Positions 8,302-16,818 of a stretch of 64,000 nucleotides of DNA are shown here, piece after piece; positions within the stretch are counted from its first letter, which is position 1; every line of letters begins with the position of its first letter. This DNA is from Ardenticatenaceae bacterium (GTDB taxonomy: Bacteria; Chloroflexota; Anaerolineae; Promineifilales; Promineifilaceae): NCBI GenBank assembly GCA_020634565.1, contig JACKBN010000005.1:186001-250000 (forward strand). Direction: 5' to 3'. Made by a program: the position numbers and the translations under genes. The notes under the pieces are model-generated. The model saw nothing but the letters and a program-made list of their open reading frames with translations, searched no databases and was not told the DNA's origin.

Positions 8302-9768
8302 ATGTCAAAACCTCTGCAATTTGCCATCGTTGGCATTCCCCTTAGTCGCCCTGAAATCGTTGAATTTTTGGTGCCGCCCCAGCCGAAAAGCCGGGGCAGC
8401 AGTGTGACGATGGTGGGACAACGGCCGTCTGCCGCCGCCGAAGCAAATTGGATCAAACGGTTGCAGGAAACGGCCGTTCCCACCATCACCGACCTGCTGC
8501 ACATTGACAATCCACATGGCCACTTGGTGGAAAGAACCACCGACCGGCTGGTGCCGGTTGAATTCCTGGCAGAACCTGATTTTTTAACACGGCCGTTGGG
8601 CGGCTGGATTGCCAACTACTTCGGCGTCATTGGCTTTGCGCCACCACTGGCCAACGGCGATCCGCTGCTGGATCGGGCCGAAATTTTGCATGATTTTGGT
8701 GAGCAGATTCACTTTTTTGGGGCCGATCCGCAACAAGTGGCCAGCCGTCTGGAAGCAGAAACGGGCCTGACAGTGGCCGAGACGGCCGAGACGTTTTGCC
8801 GCCTGCACGCTATCCGTCAGCAAAAATTGGGACAATTGCCAACCTTGCCAGCCCGAATGGCTTACGTAGATGCACTGTACGCCGAAATCCGGAGCGAGCG
8901 CTGTTTCACCACCGGTAACCAGCCGCCACTCCCCGCCACCTTTCTCATTGATGAATTGATGGGGCAGATGGTGGAACTGGAACTGCAAAGGCGAACGGCC
9001 GTTGCCGACCACAACTTTGCCATCAGCGATGACATCGCCGGGTGGCAGGAGAAACATCGGCAAGAGAGCGGCCTCCAACTGCTGCTCAAGGGCGAGTACA
9101 TCGTAGGGCGGCACCGGCGCAGCACCATCCTGATAGCCCCAGAGCTAAGGCTAGTGATTAAGCAGCCAGCTCCCGAACCATTTCATGAGATTGAGCTGGG
9201 CGCAAAGATGGTGAACGGCCGTCCTGAAAACTGGCCCTACATGACCGGCACTGGCGAACTGGTAACCGCGCGTGGGCGGCTGCGGCTCATTTTGGAAGAA
9301 GATTTGGTGCCGCGCATCAGCCGGGCCTTTGGCTACAACACCCAATTTTCGTCGCTGCTGGGGCTGACGCTGGAACCGTTTGTGCGAGGCAGCACGGTAA
9401 TGGAAGCCGCCTGGCGAGATGCCGACATCCTCACCCCCGCGCTGTACGAAGAAATTTTGCTGCACCAGCTAGTTTGCGAGCAGTTGGGCATCGAAAACGG
9501 GGATTGGCACGCCGCCAACTTCATCATTCGCCAGCCAGATGAGGCGATTGTGCATGTCGATTGGGGCGCTGCCCGCCCGCTTGAAGCCCATGAGTTCACC
9601 CCAGAAGGCCAACAAACCCGCCTGCACCAAGTGCGCAATATCGCCTTCTCCTTCAAACACGCCCCCCTCGTCGCCCGCATTGAGCAGCTGCACGATGAAT
9701 TGACCCGCGATGAGGGCCGCATGACAATTTTGCAAACCAAAGCTCAACAATTTAGCAGCCAAACATAG
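8302..9768 (+). CDS. Kinase-like protein of unknown substrate in gal operon
   Basis: I cannot assign this 488-residue protein to a named family. The C-terminal half resembles aminoglycoside/choline-kinase folds: a lysine in a strand (LVIK287), a following Glu-rich helix (HEIELGAKM), a catalytic-loop pattern NGDWHAAN (Asp401, Asn406), and a DWG-type metal site (HVDWG, Asp420). The first 250 residues match nothing I recognise. They begin with FAIVGIPLS and contain many charged helices. The gene lies 42 bp after melA and 41 bp before galT, on the same strand, so it is likely co-transcribed and may act on a sugar or on a protein of the pathway. The kinase reading is by motif only; loss of activity is possible because the usual HGD histidine is Asn. 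Confidence 0.6.
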   Translation: MSKPLQFAIVGIPLSRPEIVEFLVPPQPKSRGSSVTMVGQRPSAAAEANWIKRLQETAVPTITDLLHIDNPHGHLVERTTDRLVPVEFLAEPDFLTRPLGGWIANYFGVIGFAPPLANGDPLLDRAEILHDFGEQIHFFGADPQQVASRLEAETGLTVAETAETFCRLHAIRQQKLGQLPTLPARMAYVDALYAEIRSERCFTTGNQPPLPATFLIDELMGQMVELELQRRTAVADHNFAISDDIAGWQEKHRQESGLQLLLKGEYIVGRHRRSTILIAPELRLVIKQPAPEPFHEIELGAKMVNGRPENWPYMTGTGELVTARGRLRLILEEDLVPRISRAFGYNTQFSSLLGLTLEPFVRGSTVMEAAWRDADILTPALYEEILLHQLVCEQLGIENGDWHAANFIIRQPDEAIVHVDWGAARPLEAHEFTPEGQQTRLHQVRNIAFSFKHAPLVARIEQLHDELTRDEGRMTILQTKAQQFSSQT

Positions 9769-9809
9769 GGGCCATCAATCCCTTGGCCCACAAACATGAG
9801 AAAATGACA

Positions 9810-10919
9810 ATGACCACATTTGACCCAACTGAACATCCCCACCGGCGCTTTAACCCTCTGATTGACGAATGGGTGCAGGTTTCCCCGCACCGCATGAAAC
9901 GGCCGTGGCAAGGCCAGGTGGAAAAAGCGCCACCCGACACCCGTCCGGCTTATGATCCCAAATGCTACCTGTGTCCCGGAAACGGCCGTGCCAGCGGCGA
10001 CACCAATCCTGAATACACGAGCACCTACGTCTTTCCTAATGATTTTGCCGCCCTGCTGAGCGATGTACCATCCGCGGGCGAGCCAGCGCATCCACTGCTG
10101 CAATCGCAGGCGGTAGAGGGCGTCTGCCGCGTCATGTGCTTCTCACCCCGCCACGATTTGACGCTGCCGGAGATGAGCGTGCCGGAAATTCGCGGCGTGG
10201 TGGACACCTGGGCAGCGCAAGCGGCCGAACTCGGCCAGACCTACCGCTGGGTGCAAATCTTCGAAAACAAGGGGGCGATCATGGGCTGCTCCAATCCGCA
10301 TCCACACGGTCAAATTTGGGCGCTGAATGCCCTGCCCAACGAACCAGCCGCGGAAGAAAAGGCGCAGAAACGATATTTTGAGGCAAACGGCCGTCCGCTC
10401 CTGATTGATTATGTCAATTTAGAGCTAGAACAAAAAGAACGGATTGTGGTGGAAAATGAACATTGGCTGGCCGTGGTGCCTTACTGGGCCGTCTGGCCCT
10501 TTGAGCTGCTGCTGCTGCCGCGCCGCCACATCCTCCGCCTGCCCGACCTGACTGACGAAGAGCGTGAGGCCCTGTCTAACATCCTCAAAAAGATGCTGAC
10601 CAAGTACGATAATCTTTTTGAGACTTCATTTCCATACTCGATGGGCTGGCACGGCGCGCCGTTTGATCCTGAAAAAACCTCAGAGGTTTCCAACACTGAA
10701 GATTCTGAAAGAGCTCAAGAAAAACCTCTGAGGTTTGAATCGCAACAACATTGGCAGCTGCACGCCCACTTCTACCCACCGCTGCTGCGTTCCGCCACGG
10801 TGAAGAAGTTCCTGGTGGGCTACGAAATGCTTGGCGAAGCCCAGCGCGATCTTACGGCCGAACAAGCCGCTGACCGCCTGCGCAACCTCTCAGACATTCA
10901 TTACAAGTTAGCTGCCTGA
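9810..10919 (+). CDS. galT: Galactose-1-phosphate uridylyltransferase
   Basis: This enzyme exchanges UMP between UDP-glucose and galactose-1-phosphate, giving UDP-galactose (Leloir pathway, cytoplasm). With ATG 9810 the zinc cysteines fall at 52 and 55 and the HPH motif at 164-168 (nucleophile His166), the same numbers as in E. coli GalT. ATG 9804 is a possible alternative. The protein has 369 residues against 348 in E. coli. The 21 extra residues lie between GWHGAPF and QHWQLHAHFYPP and are encoded by a palindromic repeat at 10675-10736. Conserved regions on both sides are intact. The stop codon overlaps the next start (TGATG), so the following nucleotidyltransferase is translationally coupled. 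Confidence 0.95.
   Translation: MTTFDPTEHPHRRFNPLIDEWVQVSPHRMKRPWQGQVEKAPPDTRPAYDPKCYLCPGNGRASGDTNPEYTSTYVFPNDFAALLSDVPSAGEPAHPLLQSQAVEGVCRVMCFSPRHDLTLPEMSVPEIRGVVDTWAAQAAELGQTYRWVQIFENKGAIMGCSNPHPHGQIWALNALPNEPAAEEKAQKRYFEANGRPLLIDYVNLELEQKERIVVENEHWLAVVPYWAVWPFELLLLPRRHILRLPDLTDEEREALSNILKKMLTKYDNLFETSFPYSMGWHGAPFDPEKTSEVSNTEDSERAQEKPLRFESQQHWQLHAHFYPPLLRSATVKKFLVGYEMLGEAQRDLTAEQAADRLRNLSDIHYKLAA
10675..10736. repeat. Palindromic repeat inserted in frame in galT
   Basis: AAACCTCAGAGGTTT (10675-10689) and AAACCTCTGAGGTTT (10722-10736) are exact reverse complements of each other, and each is itself palindromic around one base. They enclose 32 bp. The segment accounts for the 21 residues that this GalT has beyond the E. 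coli enzyme, so a roughly 63-bp element appears to have been inserted without breaking the frame. Confidence 0.7.
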
Positions 10920-11719
10920 TGCTCAGCAAGGAAGAGGTAAACCGTTTGCTCGACGGCGTCGTGGGTTTGGTAGAGCTAATGCTGCCTGAACGGGTACGCG
11001 CCTATTACCTCACAGGCAGCTATGCAGAAGGTACGGCCGTTTCCCACAGCGATCTCGACATGGTTATCATTTTTAAGGGAGAATGCGAGCCAGGTGAAGC
11101 GGACCGCCTGCGAGAGCTGCGCCATCTGGCCAGCCAATTGGCCCCCATGCGCCTGGACCTGACGCCCAAATGCGAAGCCGATCTGCTGGCCAAAGGAGCC
11201 ACCGGACTCAAACTCAGCGGCAAATTTGTGGCGGGTGAAGACATTCTGGCGCAAATTCCGTTTGAACCAATCGGCCAATACCAGCACGACGTTTACCAGG
11301 CATTTTTAATCTACCAGCGCGAAATTCGTGGGGAACCAGAAACCGTGCCCACGCCCGTTACGGCACCTGTGCCCGACGGTGAATTTCTGGGGTATGAGCG
11401 CTTTGGCATCTGGCACGGCGGCCATGCGTTTAAGCCGGGGACACGATTGCTCATCAACCTGATCAGCATTGGGGCCACAGCGTCGCTCGCCTTTTTACAT
11501 GAGGAACGCGCCGGTTCCAAATGGCAGTCAATCCAAAAATACCAGCAGCTCATCGGTGATGAATGGGGCGATTGGCTGGCAAACCTGTATCAATTGGCCA
11601 AAGTGAAATTGGGTTACAAGCTGCCAACGGATACGGCCGTACGCCACCAGCTCCGCCGCCTCATCGAAAAAACGCCTGATTTTGAAAATCTAATTCTGGC
11701 ACGCTGCCAAACAAACTAA
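10919..11719 (+). CDS. Nucleotidyltransferase-domain protein
   Basis: This 266-residue protein has the DNA-polymerase-beta-like nucleotidyltransferase signature Gly33-Ser34 followed by Asp45-Leu-Asp47 (TGSYAEGTA, SDLDMVIIF). This pair of aspartates binds metal in aminoglycoside nucleotidyltransferases and related enzymes. A helical C-terminal half follows, with a conserved-looking GYERFGIWHGG stretch near residue 158. Its ATG overlaps the galT stop codon, and galK starts 13 bp after its own stop, so it is embedded in the gal operon. It could modify a sugar phosphate, or be an unrelated passenger of the antibiotic-nucleotidyltransferase type. I cannot tell which. Confidence 0.7.
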   Translation: MLSKEEVNRLLDGVVGLVELMLPERVRAYYLTGSYAEGTAVSHSDLDMVIIFKGECEPGEADRLRELRHLASQLAPMRLDLTPKCEADLLAKGATGLKLSGKFVAGEDILAQIPFEPIGQYQHDVYQAFLIYQREIRGEPETVPTPVTAPVPDGEFLGYERFGIWHGGHAFKPGTRLLINLISIGATASLAFLHEERAGSKWQSIQKYQQLIGDEWGDWLANLYQLAKVKLGYKLPTDTAVRHQLRRLIEKTPDFENLILARCQTN

Positions 11720-11732
11720 TCGGAGACAAACC

Positions 11733-12893
11733 ATGAGTTTACAAGCAAAGGTTGTGAATGCTTTTCAAGACAAATTTGGCACCGCACCGTCACTGGTGGT
11801 GCAGGCCCCAGGCCGGGTGAATCTCATCGGAGAGCACACAGACTACAACGACGGTTTTGTGCTGCCCATGGCCATTGACCGGGGCCTTTGGCTGGCGCTG
11901 CGACCGCGTGAAGATGATCAGGTATCGGTGCATTCGCTGGATTTTGGGCAGACGGCCGTTTTCCATCTCAACAATCTGCAACACACTAAATCCGGTTGGG
12001 TTGAGTACCTCAAAGGCATCGCCTGGGCGCTGCAAGAAAATGGGTACGCGCTGCGTGGCTGGGAAGGCGTCATGGCCGGCAATGTGCCCAAGGGCGCTGG
12101 ACTTTCCTCGTCGGCGGCGCTGGAGCTGGCAACCGCCCGCGCCTTCCAGCAGGTCTCCGACTTTACCTGGAACGCCGCACAGATGGCCAGGTTCAGCCAA
12201 CTGGCAGAAAACAAATGGGTTGGGGTGAACTGTGGCATTATGGACCAGATGATTTCCGCAGCGGGACAGGCCGGGCACGCGCTGCTCATCGACTGCCGCA
12301 GCCTGGACACGCAGCTGGTGCCGCTGCCACCGGCGCTGGATGGATCAGGAACGGCCGTTGTCATTCTAGACACCACCACTCGCCGTGGCCTGGTCGATTC
12401 TGCCTACAACGAACGCCGCCAGCAGTGCGAGGCCGCAGCCGCCTACTTTGGCGTCCCGGCACTGCGCGATGTGTCGATCAGCCAATTTCTGGCCGAAGCA
12501 GACAATTTGGACCCGCTAACACGCCGCCGCGCCAAACATGTGATCACCGAAAATCTGCGCACGCTCAACGCCGCCAAAGCCATGCAAAATGCGGACGCAG
12601 CGCTGCTGGGCCAGCTGATGAACGAGAGCCACATCAGCATGCGTGACGATTTTGAAATCACCAACCACGAGCTGAATGTGATGGTCTCTATCGCCCAAGC
12701 GCAGGATGGCTGCTTTGGGGCACGGATGACAGGCGGCGGCTTTGGTGGCTGCGCCGTGGCGCTGGTGCATGAGGAAAAGGTAGCGGGTTTTGTAACGGCC
12801 GTTTCCGACCAATATCATGACCAAACCGGGCTTGGCCCCAAGATTTACGTCTGCCAACCCAGCGATGGCGCATCGGTGATTGCCCAAAATTGA
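11733..12893 (+). CDS. galK: Galactokinase
   Basis: This GHMP-family kinase phosphorylates galactose at C1 using ATP. All three family motifs are present: the galactokinase signature starting at Gly27 (GRVNLIGEHTDYNDG), the phosphate loop near residue 120 (GAGLSSSAALE), and the C-terminal Gly motif near 329 (GARMTGGGFGG). The 386 residues match E. coli GalK (382). ATG 11733 has CGGAGA at 11721-11726. galE follows after a 129-bp gap filled by an inverted repeat. Confidence 0.97.
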   Translation: MSLQAKVVNAFQDKFGTAPSLVVQAPGRVNLIGEHTDYNDGFVLPMAIDRGLWLALRPREDDQVSVHSLDFGQTAVFHLNNLQHTKSGWVEYLKGIAWALQENGYALRGWEGVMAGNVPKGAGLSSSAALELATARAFQQVSDFTWNAAQMARFSQLAENKWVGVNCGIMDQMISAAGQAGHALLIDCRSLDTQLVPLPPALDGSGTAVVILDTTTRRGLVDSAYNERRQQCEAAAAYFGVPALRDVSISQFLAEADNLDPLTRRRAKHVITENLRTLNAAKAMQNADAALLGQLMNESHISMRDDFEITNHELNVMVSIAQAQDGCFGARMTGGGFGGCAVALVHEEKVAGFVTAVSDQYHDQTGLGPKIYVCQPSDGASVIAQN

Positions 12894-12924
12894 TAGCGGC
12901 TCTGCAAGGTTAGCCGTGTAAAAG

Positions 12925-12998
12925 TGGTAATCGGTAATCAGTCATCCGTTATCGGTATGCTCTACCGATTACCGATCACCGTTTACCGAATACCGACC
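12925..12998. repeat. Inverted repeat built of GGTAATC units between galK and galE
   Basis: The left half repeats short units (GGTAATC, CGGTAATC, GTTATCGGTA) and the right half is their imperfect reverse complement (TACCGATTACCGAT, CCGTTTACCG). The transcript would fold into a long hairpin. A sister copy lies at 40820-40892; 33269-33328 has the same design with a more AT-rich unit. Confidence 0.7.
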
Positions 12999-13022
12999 AA
13001 CCGAAATAAGGAGAATGACTCA

Positions 13023-14006
13023 ATGAAAATTCTAGTAACCGGCGGTGCAGGCTACATCGGCAGCATCACCGTAGAGCGCCTCATCAAATCTGGCGCAGAA
13101 GTGGTTGTGTTTGACAATCTGTACCAGGGGCACCGGGATGCGGTTCATCCCGATGCGGTGTTTATTCAAGGCGACCTGGCAGACAAAGCAGCGGTGGAAG
13201 CGGCCCTTTCTACCCACAAACCAGACGGCATCATGCATTTTGCTTCCTACACGCTGGTAGGCGAATCTGTTGAAAAACCGTTCCTCTACCTGCGGGATAA
13301 CATTGTTAACGGACTGAATTTAATTGAGGCCGCTGTGGCCAACAACGTCAAAGGGTTCATTCTCTCCTCCACCGCCAACCTGTTCGACGACCCGGAACGG
13401 ATGCCCATCGACGAGGATGAACGCATTGTGCCCGGCAGCCCATACGGCGAATCCAAGTTCATTTTGGAGCGGTATCTGTACTGGATGGACCGGCTGTACG
13501 ACATGCGCTACACCTGTCTGCGCTACTTCAATGCCTGCGGGGCCACCGAAACGCGCGGCGAAGATCACGCCCCGGAGACCCACCTCATTCCCCTGGTTTT
13601 GCAGGTGGCGCTGGGCCAGCGTGAAAAAATCACCATCTTCGGCGACGATTACGACACGCCAGACGGCACCTGCGTCCGTGATTACATCCACGTAGTGGAC
13701 CTGGCCGAAGCGCACATTTTGGCCATGAAAGAAATCCTGAGTGGAGGACACAGTCGCAAGTACAACTTAGGAAACGGCCGTGGCTTCAGCGTCAAACAAG
13801 TCATCGACACCGCCCGCGAAATAACCGGGCATCCCATCCCCGCAGAAATTGGCCCCCGCCGCGCGGGCGACCCCGATATTCTCATCGCCAGCAGCGAAAC
13901 GCTCAACCATGATCTTGGCTGGCAGCCCATTTACCCCAACCTGCGCCAAATCATCGAAATGGCCTGGAAATGGCATGTAGCCAATCCGCACGGTTACGAG
14001 AAATAG
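13023..14006 (+). CDS. galE: UDP-glucose 4-epimerase
   Basis: This SDR-superfamily enzyme interconverts UDP-galactose and UDP-glucose and completes the Leloir pathway. It has the NAD-binding GGAGYIGS motif at residues 7-14, the Ser-Ser-Thr of the active site and the YGESK Tyr-Lys pair near residue 140. RYFNACGA and DDYDTPDGT are typical of GalE. The length of 327 is close to E. coli GalE (338). ATG 13023 follows AAGGAG at 13008-13013; upstream in-frame codons lie in the intergenic repeat. A 19-bp perfect hairpin shortly after the stop probably ends the operon. Confidence 0.96.
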   Translation: MKILVTGGAGYIGSITVERLIKSGAEVVVFDNLYQGHRDAVHPDAVFIQGDLADKAAVEAALSTHKPDGIMHFASYTLVGESVEKPFLYLRDNIVNGLNLIEAAVANNVKGFILSSTANLFDDPERMPIDEDERIVPGSPYGESKFILERYLYWMDRLYDMRYTCLRYFNACGATETRGEDHAPETHLIPLVLQVALGQREKITIFGDDYDTPDGTCVRDYIHVVDLAEAHILAMKEILSGGHSRKYNLGNGRGFSVKQVIDTAREITGHPIPAEIGPRRAGDPDILIASSETLNHDLGWQPIYPNLRQIIEMAWKWHVANPHGYEK

Positions 14007-14018
14007 GTTTTGAGTAAA

Positions 14019-14066
14019 AAGTAAAAAGTGAAAAGTGAGGAAGGTGCCACTTTTCACTTTTTACTT
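14019..14066. repeat. Perfect 19-bp hairpin after galE
   Basis: AAGTAAAAAGTGAAAAGTG (14019-14037) and its exact reverse complement (14048-14066) enclose a 10-nt loop. The arm is made of repeated AAGTRAAA units. It may end or stabilise the gal transcript, but there is no T-run. Confidence 0.7.
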
Positions 14067-14138
14067 TTCACTTATCCCCCTCCCGCTTGAAATCCCGTCT
14101 AAACGCAGTATGATCCAGTCAAAAAGGATTATCTGCCT

Positions 14139-15140
14139 ATGTCCAAAAGCAAAAAATGGATTGTCCGGGCTGGTTTGCTCGGCTCCGCGCTCATTTTTCA
14201 CAATTATCAGCTCAACAAAATCGCCCGCAAAACAGATCAGCTAACGGCTAAGGCGGTGGATGAATTAAACGCCGCGCATCCGGGGCTGAACGCCGACTGC
14301 TATTTTATTGACGTGGGCGGCATTATTTTGCATACGCTCATCGCCGGCCCAGAAGATGGGCCGCTGGCGGTACTACTGCACGGCTTCCCGGAGCATTGGG
14401 TCTCCTGGCGCAAGCAGGTTCCGGCACTGGCACAGGCGGGTTACCGCGTCGTGGTGCCAGACCAGCGGGGGTACAATCGCAGCAGCAAACCGTGGGGCAT
14501 ACGGCCGTATCGCCTCGACGCGCTCACCCAAGATATAGCCAATTTAATTACGAAGTTGGGCCGGGAAACGGCCGTTATCATTGCCCATGATTGGGGTGGC
14601 GGGGTTGGCTGGCAGTTTGCCGCCGACTACCCGCAAATGACCGACAAGCTCATCATCATGAACGCCCCGCACCCACAGGCGATGTGGCGCGAATTCCGCA
14701 AAGGGTGGGAGCAGCGGCTTAAATCGTGGTACATGCTCTTTTTCCAGCTACCGCTGCTGCCCGAGCTGGTCTTCACGCTTAATCCGTACCAAACCGCCCA
14801 GCAATCATTCCAGCAAATGACAACCCAGCCAGGCGCCTTTAACGATGACGAGGTAGAAATGATGGCTGTGGCCATGAGCCAACCCCGCGCTATGACCAGC
14901 ATGATCAACTGGTATCGCGCACTGCGCTATCCAGCAGCTAACCAGGAAGCACACATCTCAGCACCGACCCTGCTCATCTGGGGCGAACAAGATTTTGCGC
15001 TCAGCCGCGCCCTCACCGAAGATTTGGAGCCGTGGGTGCCTAACATTCAGCGGCATTATATTGCGCAAAGTAACCATTGGGTGCAAAACGAAGCACCAGC
15101 GGAAGTCAACGCGGCGATGCTCGCCTTTTTACAATCATAA
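14139..15140 (+). CDS. Epoxide-hydrolase-like alpha/beta hydrolase
   Basis: This 333-residue protein has a hydrophobic N-terminal segment (about residues 9-20) that could anchor it. An alpha/beta hydrolase fold of the epoxide hydrolase/haloalkane dehalogenase group follows. HGFPEHW gives the oxyanion-hole region and HDWGGG carries the nucleophilic Asp (near residue 150). WGEQD holds the acid, and the final SNHWVQ supplies the catalytic His. The cap region between the nucleophile and the acid is Tyr-rich, as in epoxide hydrolases. ATG 14139 follows AAAAAGGA. It stands between two hairpins, so it is probably a single-gene unit. The substrate cannot be predicted. Confidence 0.8.
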   Translation: MSKSKKWIVRAGLLGSALIFHNYQLNKIARKTDQLTAKAVDELNAAHPGLNADCYFIDVGGIILHTLIAGPEDGPLAVLLHGFPEHWVSWRKQVPALAQAGYRVVVPDQRGYNRSSKPWGIRPYRLDALTQDIANLITKLGRETAVIIAHDWGGGVGWQFAADYPQMTDKLIIMNAPHPQAMWREFRKGWEQRLKSWYMLFFQLPLLPELVFTLNPYQTAQQSFQQMTTQPGAFNDDEVEMMAVAMSQPRAMTSMINWYRALRYPAANQEAHISAPTLLIWGEQDFALSRALTEDLEPWVPNIQRHYIAQSNHWVQNEAPAEVNAAMLAFLQS

Positions 15141-15146
15141 ATGCCT

Positions 15147-15202
15147 AATTCCCCGGAAACTGCTAACAAGAAAGCGTTCATTAGAACAGTTTCCGGGGAA
15201 TT
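15147..15202. repeat. Perfect 16-bp inverted repeat
   Basis: AATTCCCCGGAAACTG (15147-15162) pairs exactly with CAGTTTCCGGGGAATT (15187-15202) around 24 nt. It ends 9 bp before the start codon of the next gene and begins 6 bp after the stop of the previous one. It could act as a terminator-like element or cover the ribosome site. Confidence 0.7.
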
Positions 15203-15211
15203 CAAAATCAC

Positions 15212-15892
15212 ATGGCTCTTTTTCTTTTAACCACAGACCAAAAAACGCTGCTGCGTACGCTGCTGGGCTTCATTGAGGATGGCAAACTCAAAGAGCCAAT
15301 CGTGCCTTTTCCAGCAGAGAAATCTGCCAATCAGTTTGTCATCCACATTCGGGGTGAAGAGAGCTTTCGGTTTAACAAAATTAGCGATCTGGATAGTTTG
15401 TGCGATGCGGGTTTGCTGCGCTATCGCTGGAATCGGTTGGGCAATGGCAAGCTGTATTATGTGACCAAAGTGGCGGCAACGGCCGGTGCCAATGACATCA
15501 ACGCACCACCAGAACCATTTGGGGAAAATCTCTCGCTCGCATTGCTGGTCGCCACGCTCAGCGGCGGGCAGGTTACGCTAGAGGGTATCAAAGACAGCAA
15601 AACGGTGGGGGACATTGCAGACGATCCGGTTTTACGGCATACGGCCGTTTCCCACCTCATCGCCAGCCTGCAAAAAACGGCCGAACAACTGCTCCCCTGG
15701 CCCGAATTCCGCAGCTATCACAAACTGACCCAGCAGCTAGAGCAACTGCTGCTCCTGCCGAGACCAAAAATCAGCGAATTACAGCCGCTCTTTAGCCAAC
15801 TGGCCACACCCCAAACAGAGCTTGCCACCTGGCCCCAGCTTTGGGCACACCTCTACCCCCTCCTCCTCATCGCCCATTACCAAACAAAATAG
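15212..15892 (+). CDS. Hypothetical protein, 226 residues
   Basis: I do not recognise this protein. It has no signal peptide or membrane segment. Residues 1-90 are mixed alpha/beta with several charged motifs (FVIHIRGEESFRFN); residues 105-226 appear helical, with Leu-rich stretches (LTQQLEQLLLLP). It contains two ACGGCCG-type sites like its neighbours, which suggests it is native to the genome. ATG 15212 is preceded only by a weak ribosome site, because a strong hairpin occupies that region. Translation may therefore be low or controlled by folding. Confidence 0.6.
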   Translation: MALFLLTTDQKTLLRTLLGFIEDGKLKEPIVPFPAEKSANQFVIHIRGEESFRFNKISDLDSLCDAGLLRYRWNRLGNGKLYYVTKVAATAGANDINAPPEPFGENLSLALLVATLSGGQVTLEGIKDSKTVGDIADDPVLRHTAVSHLIASLQKTAEQLLPWPEFRSYHKLTQQLEQLLLLPRPKISELQPLFSQLATPQTELATWPQLWAHLYPLLLIAHYQTK

Positions 15893-15945
15893 GACGCCGA
15901 CGTACACGGAAAAAATCAGCGTCATCCGCGTTCATCAGCGTCCTA
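15890..15945. repeat. Convergent-gene inverted repeat, GACGCTGAT family
   Basis: TAGGACGC at the left and GCGTCCTA at the right enclose related inner arms (CGGAAAAAATCAGCG, CATCCGCG). It lies between convergent genes, overlaps the stop of the upstream one, and could end transcription from both sides. A single related arm is at 51139-51170. Confidence 0.55.
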
Positions 15946-15972
15946 TTCAAAATTCAGAACGGAAGCTTGAAT

Positions 15973-16818
15973 TTAACCTTTTAAAGCACCAGCCATCAAA
16001 CCGCGCAAGAAGTAACGACCCAGGAAGATGTAAACCAACAGCGTCGGTACGGCGGCCAAAAAAGCACCGGCCATCTGCACATTCCACTCGATGATCTGGC
16101 TGCCCGCCATGTTGTTCAGCGCCACGGTGATGGGCCAGTTGCCCGGGCTGGTCAGCACCACCGCAAAGAGAAAATCGTTCCAAGCGGCCGTAAACTGCCA
16201 GATTAACACCACCACAAAGCTGGGAATCGAAAGCGGCAGCAAAATGTGCCAATACGTTTCCAACAGCCCCGCCCCGTCGATGCGCGAGGATTCTATCAGC
16301 TCCTTCGGCACGGTGGCGTAATAATTACGGAAGGTCAGCGTGGTAATCGGAATGCCGTAAATAACGTGCGTCAGAACTAGTCCGGGCACGCCACCATACA
16401 AATCAATGCTCCGCATGAATTGTACCAACGGGATCAAAATGCTCTGGTACGGAATAAACATGCCAAACAGCAAAAACGGGAAGATGAAGTCTGCGCCACG
16501 GAACTTCCAGCGAGCCAAAACAAAGCCGTTCACCGAGCCAAGCATCGAAGAAATAAAGGCGGCGGGAATCACCAGCCGGATGCTGTTCCACAAGGCGGGG
16601 GCAAGCTGCTCAAAAGCGGCCGTAAAATTTTCCACGTGCAGGCCAGAAGGCAAATCCCACATGCGCTGCAAATCAACCTCGGCAAAGCTCTTAAAGCCCG
16701 TGCTCAGCATCAAATACAGCGGAATGAGGTAAAAGAGCGTGGCCAGCAGCAGCGGAATATAAAGTAACCAACGGCGGGAGAAACGGCCGTTCGTGCGAGA
16801 TTGGGGAATGGTTGTCAT
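15973..16818 (-). CDS. ABC sugar transporter permease, MalG type
   Basis: This 281-residue permease of the second carbohydrate importer has an N-terminal helix at about residues 15-36 and the EAA-type loop (ESSRIDGAG, then LPLSIPS) near residue 190. Its ATG overlaps the stop of the upstream permease by 4 bp, so the two are translationally coupled. It is the last gene of the minus-strand operon and ends at an inverted repeat shared with the convergent plus-strand gene. No ATPase gene follows. The substrate is unknown. Confidence 0.9.
   Translation of the reverse strand: MTTIPQSRTNGRFSRRWLLYIPLLLATLFYLIPLYLMLSTGFKSFAEVDLQRMWDLPSGLHVENFTAAFEQLAPALWNSIRLVIPAAFISSMLGSVNGFVLARWKFRGADFIFPFLLFGMFIPYQSILIPLVQFMRSIDLYGGVPGLVLTHVIYGIPITTLTFRNYYATVPKELIESSRIDGAGLLETYWHILLPLSIPSFVVVLIWQFTAAWNDFLFAVVLTSPGNWPITVALNNMAGSQIIEWNVQMAGAFLAAVPTLLVYIFLGRYFLRGLMAGALKG

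Noticed and set aside
12925..12998. The GGTAATC array as a CRISPR or iteron origin
   Set aside because: Units are contiguous and mirror-imaged with no spacers of uniform length, and no cas or rep gene is near.
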